From positions 1 through 11,273 of the forward strand of contig CAUVOF010000077.1 in assembly GCA_963553325.1 (NCBI GenBank): 11,273 nucleotides of DNA, in the 5' to 3' direction. A program made the position numbers and the translations under genes. Under the pieces are notes generated by a model, which saw nothing but the letters and a program-made list of their open reading frames with translations, was not told the DNA's origin and made no database searches. Below, one piece after another: positions 5,844 through 11,273 of the stretch (position 1 is its first letter; the number at the start of each line of letters is the position of its first letter). Source of the stretch: Cardiobacterium sp963553325 (GTDB lineage Bacteria > Pseudomonadota > Gammaproteobacteria > Cardiobacteriales > Cardiobacteriaceae).

Positions 5844-5883
5844 ATAAAAATAAAGACGCAGTCTGAGGTAAGGTATTGTTAGC

Positions 5884-7227
5884 ATGATATCAATCAAGAA
5901 AGGTTTAGACCTTCCCATCTCCGGCGCCATTACCGACGCCACTATTCATGACATTACACCCAAGCATTCTGTAGCAATCCTCGGTGAGGATTATTTAGGC
6001 CTAAAACCCACTATGTTAGTGGCAGAAGGCGATGCGGTTATTTTGGGTCAGCCGTTATTCGAAGATAAAAAAAATCCCGGAGTTTTTATTTGCTCGCCCG
6101 TATCTGGCGTAGTAGAAAAAATTGTACGTGGAGAGAAACGGCGTTTGTTATCCGTCATTATTCGTCCTGAAACAAAAGAGCCCGTTGTTTTCGAATCTTT
6201 TGGCAATGATGTCGCGGAAAAACTTTCACGCGAAGAAATAGTCAAACGATTAGCCAGCAGTGGTTTGTGGGCAACATTGCGCACTCGTCCCTTTAGCAAA
6301 ATTCCGCCAATTGATGCGGTGCCGCATGCCATATTTGTCAATGCAATGGACAGCAATCCTTTGGCTTTTGATCCAGCGCTGGCGATGCAGGGACGCGATG
6401 AAGATTTGTTGGCAGGCCTTGCGATTATGCAAGTACTCTCTGGTGGGCAAGTGCATTTCTGCTGCCGTCAAGAAACGAGCGTACCAACCCATCATTTGAA
6501 TCGTGTTGAGATTCACCGTTTTGGCGGCGTGCACCCTGCAGGCCTAGTTGGCACACATATCCACTTTATCGACCCGGTTGGTGCCAATAAAATTGCTTGG
6601 CATCTCAATGTGCAAGATTTGCTGGCTATCGGTAAATTCTTCCGTAGCGGCATTCTTGACAATCAACGCCTCATTGCCATTGCCGGCCCTGGGGTAAAAA
6701 ATCCACGTATCGTGCGTGCAACTCGCGGTACGGCAATGGCCGACCTGCTTGCTGATAATTTACAAGAAGGCGAACAGCGGGTGATTTCCGGTTCAGCGCT
6801 TGCCGGTCGTCAAGTGCATGAAGATACCGCCTATCTGAGCGCTTATGACCAACAGGTTACTGTGTTGCCGGAAGGCCGTGAATCCTATTTCCTCGGTTTC
6901 CTGCGTCCCGGCGTTGGCTGGTTCTCAAAAACCAATGCCTATATTGGCAAATTCCTTAAAGGGCCATTCCAGTTCAATACTTCCACACGCGGTTCACCGC
7001 GTCCGCTCGTGCCGATTGGCGTGTACGAAGAGGTTATGCCTCTCGATATTCTGCCAACCCTTTTGGTAAAAGCATTGATTGTCAAAGACACAGATACGGC
7101 AATCCGTCTCGGTGCTTTGGAACTGGATGAAGAAGATTTGGCGCTGATGTCCTTCGTTTGCCCCGGCAAACATGATTTTGGGGCAATTCTGCGTGAAAAC
7201 CTTACCCTGATTGAGCAGGAAGGCTGA
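5884..7227 (+). CDS. nqrA: Na+-translocating NADH:quinone reductase subunit A
   Basis: NqrA is the cytoplasmic peripheral subunit of the Na+-pumping NADH:quinone oxidoreductase and is implicated in quinone binding. The 447-residue product matches the usual 446-447 length and has no membrane segment. Recognisable family stretches are MISIKKGLDLPISG (1-14), GDAVILGQPLFEDKKNPGV (49-67), SGLWATLRTRPFSKIP (126-141), FVNAMDSNPLA (151-161), HPAGLVGTHIHFIDPVGANK (217-236), VMPLDILPTLLVKALIV (384-400) and LELDEEDLALMSFVCPGKHDFG (412-433). The ATG is preceded by TAAGG 10 nt upstream. The first part of the gene is AT-richer than gcvT or nqrD. It begins 40 nt after the tRNA-Leu and is followed by nqrB after a 3-nt gap. 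Confidence 0.96.
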   Translation: MISIKKGLDLPISGAITDATIHDITPKHSVAILGEDYLGLKPTMLVAEGDAVILGQPLFEDKKNPGVFICSPVSGVVEKIVRGEKRRLLSVIIRPETKEPVVFESFGNDVAEKLSREEIVKRLASSGLWATLRTRPFSKIPPIDAVPHAIFVNAMDSNPLAFDPALAMQGRDEDLLAGLAIMQVLSGGQVHFCCRQETSVPTHHLNRVEIHRFGGVHPAGLVGTHIHFIDPVGANKIAWHLNVQDLLAIGKFFRSGILDNQRLIAIAGPGVKNPRIVRATRGTAMADLLADNLQEGEQRVISGSALAGRQVHEDTAYLSAYDQQVTVLPEGRESYFLGFLRPGVGWFSKTNAYIGKFLKGPFQFNTSTRGSPRPLVPIGVYEEVMPLDILPTLLVKALIVKDTDTAIRLGALELDEEDLALMSFVCPGKHDFGAILRENLTLIEQEG

Positions 7228-7230
7228 TTT

Positions 7231-8376
7231 ATGGCGAAACAACACTTTTTTGAAAAAATTGCGCCGTTGTTCGAGAAGGGCGGGAAATTGGAAAAATTAT
7301 TCCCCCTCTATGAAGCGGTCGCTACCTTTGCATATTCCCCACGCTTTGTTACCGCAAGACCCTCTCATGTACGCGATGCCATCGACCTGAAACGGGTGAT
7401 GAGTATTGTTTGGTTGGCGGCGTTTCCGGCGATGTTTGCGGGTTGGTATTTCATCGGCGTGCAAGCAGCGAAAGCGCAAGGCATTGCCGACCCTGGCCTG
7501 ATTGCCAACCTGTGGTTTGGTGCCAAGCTGCACTTACCAATTTATATCGTTACTTTTGCGGTAGGGATTGCCTGGGAAATCCTTTTCTGTATCGTGCGCA
7601 AGCATGAAGTAAGCGAAGGATTCTTCGTTACTTCCATTCTCTTCTCGCTAACCCTGCCGCCAACCATTCCGCTGTGGCAGGTTGCCGTTGGCATTACATT
7701 TGGTGTTGTCCTCGGTAAAGAAGTTTTTGGCGGTACCGGACGTAACTTCGTTAACCCCGCTTTGGCAGCACGTGCTTTCCTCTATTTTGCCTATCCGGCA
7801 CAAATTTCTGGCGACCGCGTTTGGGTGGCAGTAGATGGCTACTCTGGCGCGACCGCACTGAGTCAAGCATCAGCTGGTGGCATTGATGCCGTTCGTGCCA
7901 ACTGGAGCTGGTGGGATGCTTTCCTCGGTAATATGCCTGGCTCAGTGGGTGAAGTCTCAACCTTGGCCATTCTTATCGGTGGCGCGATTATTCTCTGGGC
8001 GGGAGTTGCTTCTTGGCGCATCGTTGTTGGCGTCCTCGCTGGTGCAACCGTTACCTCTTTGATGTTCAACCTTATTGGTAGCGAGACCAACCATATGTTT
8101 GCCGTGCCGTTTTGGTGGCATTTCGTCCTGGGTGGTTTTGCTTTTGGCACTTTCTTCATGGCAACCGACCCGGTTACTGCTTCGGTAACCAATACTGGGC
8201 GTTATATTTTCGGTGCGTTGGTTGGTGTAATGACGATTCTTATCCGCGTCGTTAACCCTGCCTTCCCGGAAGGCATTATGCTGGCTATTCTTTTTGCCAA
8301 CATTTTTGCCCACCTTATTGATTATTTTGTGATGAGCGCCAATGCCAAACGTCGCAAGGTGAGAACCCATGTCTGA
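7231..8376 (+). CDS. nqrB: Na+-translocating NADH:quinone reductase subunit B
   Basis: NqrB is the large multi-spanning inner-membrane subunit that carries a covalently bound FMN and takes part in Na+ translocation. Seen are PSHVRDAIDLKRVM (44-57), FCIVRKHEVSEGFFVTSILF (119-138), GKEVFGGTGRNFVNPALAARAF (162-183), the flavinylation motif DGYSGATALS (202-211, with Thr208 the expected phosphoester-linked FMN site), GSVGEVSTLAILIGG (237-251) and FMATDPVTASVTN (309-321). At 381 residues it is about 30 shorter than the Vibrio and Neisseria proteins I recall (about 410-415); the gap falls in the loop around residues 75-100, between the first membrane helices. AGGAAGG at 7217-7223 gives a strong ribosome site. 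The 3' end overlaps nqrC by 8 nt. Confidence 0.96.
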   Translation: MAKQHFFEKIAPLFEKGGKLEKLFPLYEAVATFAYSPRFVTARPSHVRDAIDLKRVMSIVWLAAFPAMFAGWYFIGVQAAKAQGIADPGLIANLWFGAKLHLPIYIVTFAVGIAWEILFCIVRKHEVSEGFFVTSILFSLTLPPTIPLWQVAVGITFGVVLGKEVFGGTGRNFVNPALAARAFLYFAYPAQISGDRVWVAVDGYSGATALSQASAGGIDAVRANWSWWDAFLGNMPGSVGEVSTLAILIGGAIILWAGVASWRIVVGVLAGATVTSLMFNLIGSETNHMFAVPFWWHFVLGGFAFGTFFMATDPVTASVTNTGRYIFGALVGVMTILIRVVNPAFPEGIMLAILFANIFAHLIDYFVMSANAKRRKVRTHV

Positions 8377-9214
8377 GAAAAAACAATCTGCTTTGGGCGT
8401 ACTGAAGTTCGCCACCATCGTTTGTCTGCTTTGCTCATTGCTGGTTTCTACCGCAGCAGTTTCATTGCGTAGCTTTCAGAAAGAGAATGCAGATAACGAG
8501 AAAAAAATAAATATCTTGCGTGCGGCTGGTTTGGCGGGTGTGGAAGAAAAACTTTCCACCCAGCAAATCAATGAAAAATTCACGCAGATTATTCCACTGG
8601 TGATTGACCTTTCCAGTGGCAAGCCAGTAACTGAAAAAAACCCGCTCACTTATGACATGTACAACGCAGCGCGTAGCGACAGCGAAGGCCATGCCTTGAG
8701 CGACGACCCGGCCAGTATCAAGCGTATTGCCAAAGATGGCGTAGCCTATGTTGTTGCTGATGGCGACAATATTTCCCGCTTGATTTTGCCGATTCAAGGC
8801 TATGGTCTGTGGTCGACGATGTACGGCTTTACTGCACTATCTTTCAAAGACAAACGACCGGAGATTACCGGCATCACCTTCTATCAGCACGCAGAAACCC
8901 CTGGACTGGGCGCGCGTATTACTGAGCCTGCTTGGCAGGCACTGTGGGCAGGCATTATTCCTTATGATGAAAATGGTGCGCCACAGGTGGATCTGGTAAA
9001 AGTGCGCAACCCATCTGCGAAAAACCAGGTAGATGCCATTGCTGGGGCAACGCTTACTAGTAATGGCGTGGAGCACCTAATGAATTTTTGGCTGGGAGAG
9101 CAAGGATATAAACCGTTGGTCGAGCAAATCCGTAATGGCGAGATCACCTTGGCTGAGTTGCGCGAAGCATCGCAAGCAGCCATTGGGCAAAACGGGCAGA
9201 AAACGGAGCAATAA
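8369..9214 (+). CDS. nqrC: Na+-translocating NADH:quinone reductase subunit C
   Basis: NqrC has one N-terminal membrane helix (about 12-33) and a periplasmic FMN-binding domain that carries the second covalent FMN. Family signatures are QGYGLWSTMYGF (143-154), ETPGLGARITEPAWQ (176-190), and VDAIAGATLTSNGV (221-234), in which Thr228 is the expected flavinylated residue. The residue three before it is Ala225, where the usual motif has Ser or Thr (SGAT). The 281-residue length exceeds the usual 255-260, mainly through a polar C-terminal tail after about residue 255 (NGEITLAELREASQAAIGQN and beyond). The start at 8369 lies inside the end of nqrB, with AAGGTGAG at 8356-8363, indicating coupling. 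Maturation needs the flavin transferase ApbE, not in this window. Confidence 0.95.
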   Translation: MSEKKQSALGVLKFATIVCLLCSLLVSTAAVSLRSFQKENADNEKKINILRAAGLAGVEEKLSTQQINEKFTQIIPLVIDLSSGKPVTEKNPLTYDMYNAARSDSEGHALSDDPASIKRIAKDGVAYVVADGDNISRLILPIQGYGLWSTMYGFTALSFKDKRPEITGITFYQHAETPGLGARITEPAWQALWAGIIPYDENGAPQVDLVKVRNPSAKNQVDAIAGATLTSNGVEHLMNFWLGEQGYKPLVEQIRNGEITLAELREASQAAIGQNGQKTEQ

Positions 9215-9217
9215 ATC

Positions 9218-9901
9218 ATGAGCGAAAAAACCTACGACTATAAAGAAATCATCCTGGGGCCGATATTTGCCAACAACCCGATCGGCTTGCAGGTACTCGG
9301 CATCTGTTCCGCGCTGGCAGTAACCGGGAGCATGAAGACGGCGTTTCTGATGAGCCTTGGCCTTACCTTTGTAACCGCCTTCTCCAACCTGTTCGTCAGC
9401 ATGATCCGCAATAATATCCCCAGCAGCATCCGCATCATCGTGCAGATGGCGGTTGCCGCCTCGGCGGTTATCGTGGTTGACCAGTTGCTGAAAGCCTTTG
9501 CCTTTGAACTCTCCAAACAGCTTTCCGTGTACGTCAGCTTGATTCTCACCAACTGCATCGTCATGGGGCGGCTGGAAGCCTATGCGATGTCTAACCCGCC
9601 GGTGCCGAGCTTCCTTGACGGTATTGGTAACGGCCTCGGTTACAGCGCGATGCTCCTCACCGTCGGCACCATCCGTGAAATCTTCGGCAAGGGTACTTGG
9701 TTTGACATTACCATCCTCCCCATTGCGGATAACGGCGGCTGGTATGTGCCGAACGGTTTGATGGTGCTGCCGCCGAGCGCCTTCTTCGTTATCGGCCTGC
9801 TCATTTGGGCGCTGCGCACCTGGAAGCCGGAACAAAACGAAGCGCGCGATTACGTTGAGGCGGCTGCGGCCAAGCCCATCATCGTTGGCGCAAGCCACTA
9901 A
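9218..9901 (+). CDS. nqrD: Na+-translocating NADH:quinone reductase subunit D
   Basis: NqrD is a six-helix inner-membrane subunit paired with NqrE; together they hold an intramembrane iron-sulfur centre and form part of the Na+ path. The 227-residue product begins MSEKTYDYKEIILGPIFANN and shows GLQVLGICSALAVT (23-36) with Cys30 and LILTNCIVMGRLEAYA (108-123) with Cys113, matching the ligand cysteines Cys29 and Cys112 of the Vibrio protein. Downstream signatures are SFLDGIGNGLGY (131-142) and REIFGKGTWF (153-162). A soluble tail of about 27 residues follows the last helix (TWKPEQNEARDYVEAAAAKP and beyond), longer than in Vibrio NqrD (210 residues). GGAG at 9205-9208 precedes the ATG; 3 nt separate it from nqrC. 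Confidence 0.96.
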   Translation: MSEKTYDYKEIILGPIFANNPIGLQVLGICSALAVTGSMKTAFLMSLGLTFVTAFSNLFVSMIRNNIPSSIRIIVQMAVAASAVIVVDQLLKAFAFELSKQLSVYVSLILTNCIVMGRLEAYAMSNPPVPSFLDGIGNGLGYSAMLLTVGTIREIFGKGTWFDITILPIADNGGWYVPNGLMVLPPSAFFVIGLLIWALRTWKPEQNEARDYVEAAAAKPIIVGASH

Positions 9902-9913
9902 AGGAGCACGGCA

Positions 9914-10525
9914 ATGGAACACTACATCAGCCTGTTTGTTAAATCGATTTTCATCGAAAACATGGCACTCTCCTTCTTCCTGGGGATGTGCACCTTCCTT
10001 GCGGTCTCAAAAAAAATCTCCACCGCTGCCGGACTGGGCACGGCGGTTATCGTCGTGCAAACCCTGACCGTACCGCTCAACAACCTGCTCTACACCTATC
10101 TGCTCAAAGAAAACGCCGTGCTGTGGCAATCGTTGGGGCTGGAAGTGGACATCAGCTTCTTGGGACTTATCGCCTACATCGGTGTCATCGCGGCGGTTGT
10201 ACAAATCTTGGAGATGTTTCTCGACAAATACGTCCCCTCGCTCTACTCGGCGCTGGGTATCTTCCTGCCGCTGATTACTGTGAACTGTGCCATTCTTGCC
10301 GGCTCGCTCTTCATGGTTGAGCGGAACTACGACTTCGGCGAATCCGTCGTTTATGGCGTGGGCAGCGGTGCCGGTTGGGCGCTGGCCATCATCGCCATGG
10401 CAGGCGTGCGCGAAAAAATGCGCTATGCCGATGTGCCGAAAGGGCTGGAAGGGCTGGGCATAACCTTTATTACCGCGGGCTTGATGGCACTCGGTTTTAT
10501 GTCCTTCTCCGGCGTGCAGTTGTAA
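9914..10525 (+). CDS. nqrE: Na+-translocating NADH:quinone reductase subunit E
   Basis: NqrE is homologous to NqrD, inserted in inverted topology, and supplies the other two cysteines of the intramembrane iron-sulfur site. The 203-residue product begins MEHYISLFVKSIFIENMALS and carries FFLGMCTFLAVSKK (21-34) with Cys26, and FLPLITVNCAILAGSLF (117-133) with Cys125, corresponding to Cys26 and Cys120 of the Vibrio protein; the shift of five reflects a short insertion in between. Further signatures are GLGTAVIVVQTLTVPLNNL (40-58) and VREKMRYADVPKGLEGLGITFI (near the C-terminus). AAGGAG at 9901-9906, overlapping the nqrD stop, sits 7 nt before the ATG. The intergenic gaps to nqrD and nqrF are 12 nt each. 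Confidence 0.96.
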   Translation: MEHYISLFVKSIFIENMALSFFLGMCTFLAVSKKISTAAGLGTAVIVVQTLTVPLNNLLYTYLLKENAVLWQSLGLEVDISFLGLIAYIGVIAAVVQILEMFLDKYVPSLYSALGIFLPLITVNCAILAGSLFMVERNYDFGESVVYGVGSGAGWALAIIAMAGVREKMRYADVPKGLEGLGITFITAGLMALGFMSFSGVQL

Positions 10526-10537
10526 GGGGAGAAAACA

Positions 10538-11273
10538 ATGGAAATATTCTATGGCGTACTGATTTTTACCGGCCTCATCTTGCTGCTTTCCGCCATTATT
10601 TTGGTGGCGCGCAAGTGGCTGGTGCCGCAAGGCAACGTCAAAATTTTGGTCAATAACGAACGCGAGCTGGATGTGCCGATGGGCGGCAAACTGCTCAACG
10701 TGCTGGCCGAAAACGGCATCTACGTTTCCTCCGCCTGCGGTGGCGGCGGTAGCTGCGGCCAATGCACCGTCAAAGTCCACGAAGGCGGTGGTGAAATCCT
10801 GCCGGTTGAGTTGAACCACATCAGCAAGCGCGAAGCGCGTGAAGGTGAGCGCCTGTCCTGCCAGGTTGCGGTCAAAAGCAACATGAAAGTGGAAGTAGAA
10901 GAATCCGTCTTTGGTGTGAAGAAATGGGAATGCACCGTCATTTCCAACGACAACAAGGCGACCTTCATCAAAGAATTGAAGCTGAAAATCCCCGATGGCG
11001 AATCCGTGCCGTTCCGCGCGGGTGGTTACATCCAAATCGAATGCCCGGCGTATGACCTCAAATACAGCGACTACGACATCGCACCAGAATTCCGCGAAGA
11101 CTGGGAAAAATTCGGCTTATTCAAAATCGAAGCGCACAACGACAAACCGACGATGCGCGCCTACTCGATGGCGAACTATCCGGAAGAAAAAGGCATCATC
11201 ATGCTTAACGTCCGTATCGCCACGCCGCCGCCGAAAATCCCCGAAGCCAAGCCGGGCATCATGTCCAGCTACA
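10538..11273 (+). CDS. nqrF: Na+-translocating NADH:quinone reductase subunit F, partial (245 codons)
   Basis: NqrF is the electron-entry subunit that oxidises NADH, passing electrons through FAD to a [2Fe-2S] cluster. It has one N-terminal membrane helix (about 4-24). The ferredoxin domain shows the cluster ligands Cys67, Cys73, Cys76 and Cys108 with the plant-type spacing C-x5-C-x2-C-x31-C. The reductase domain begins near residue 128, and the FAD-binding motif RAYSMANYP (207-215) is present, matching Arg210/Tyr212/Ser213 of Vibrio. The window ends at GIMSSY (240-245), just before the NADH-binding domain, so about 160 residues of a usual 405-410 are missing. GGGGAG at 10526-10531 lies 6 nt upstream of the ATG. 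It is the last nqr structural gene in the order; nqrM may follow outside. Confidence 0.96.
   Translation, partial: MEIFYGVLIFTGLILLLSAIILVARKWLVPQGNVKILVNNERELDVPMGGKLLNVLAENGIYVSSACGGGGSCGQCTVKVHEGGGEILPVELNHISKREAREGERLSCQVAVKSNMKVEVEESVFGVKKWECTVISNDNKATFIKELKLKIPDGESVPFRAGGYIQIECPAYDLKYSDYDIAPEFREDWEKFGLFKIEAHNDKPTMRAYSMANYPEEKGIIMLNVRIATPPPKIPEAKPGIMSSY

Noticed and set aside
9077..9922. 281-codon minus-strand open frame across nqrD and the end of nqrC
   Set aside because: Histidine-, arginine- and glycine-rich composition typical of an antisense shadow; it spans the boundary of two conserved sense genes.
10007..11035. 342-codon minus-strand open frame across nqrE and nqrF
   Set aside because: Antisense to two strongly conserved subunits with key cysteines intact; composition fits a shadow frame.

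Overview
This window reads as a housekeeping chromosomal segment of a Gram-negative proteobacterium. The IF-1 N-terminus, the order glmM-tpiA-secG-tRNA-Leu(GAG), and a complete-looking Na+-translocating NADH:quinone oxidoreductase (Na+-NQR) operon all point to a gammaproteobacterium. A Correia-like miniature repeat (otherwise known to me from Neisseria) and the moderate GC content make an oral or mucosal lineage such as the Cardiobacteriaceae a reasonable but unproven guess. No phage, CRISPR array, toxin-antitoxin pair or insertion sequence with its own transposase was seen.

Layout. At the left edge infA (cut by the window) runs leftward and is divergent from gcvT, a complete aminomethyltransferase of the glycine cleavage system. 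gcvT ends in a strong intrinsic terminator. Starting on the terminator's last T is a 106-bp element with TATAG...CTATA ends that looks like a Neisseria Correia repeat (MITE). Just downstream is a small orphan gene for an 81-residue coiled-coil plus one-membrane-segment protein. An AT-rich inverted repeat separates it from nhaA.

nhaA (Na+/H+ antiporter), glmM (phosphoglucosamine mutase), tpiA (triosephosphate isomerase) and secG (translocon subunit) form a tight rightward operon: nhaA/glmM and tpiA/secG overlap by ATGA, and only 2 nt separate glmM from tpiA. A tRNA-Leu(GAG) gene with its own extended -10 promoter follows secG, and 40 nt later nqrA begins. The order nqrA-B-C-D-E-F runs to the right edge, where nqrF is cut after 245 codons, before its NADH-binding part.

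How it fits together. NQR pumps Na+ outward using NADH oxidation, and NhaA exchanges Na+ for H+, so two Na+-handling systems flank a cell-wall/glycolysis/secretion block. From memory, in many beta- and gammaproteobacteria the tpiA-secG-tRNA-Leu block is followed by the nuo (complex I) operon or by rimP-nusA-infB. Here the Na+-NQR operon sits in that place. The most unusual features are the Correia-like element, which may supply a promoter to the small orphan gene, the nhaA-glmM coupling, and the tRNA apparently acting as the leader of the nqr operon.
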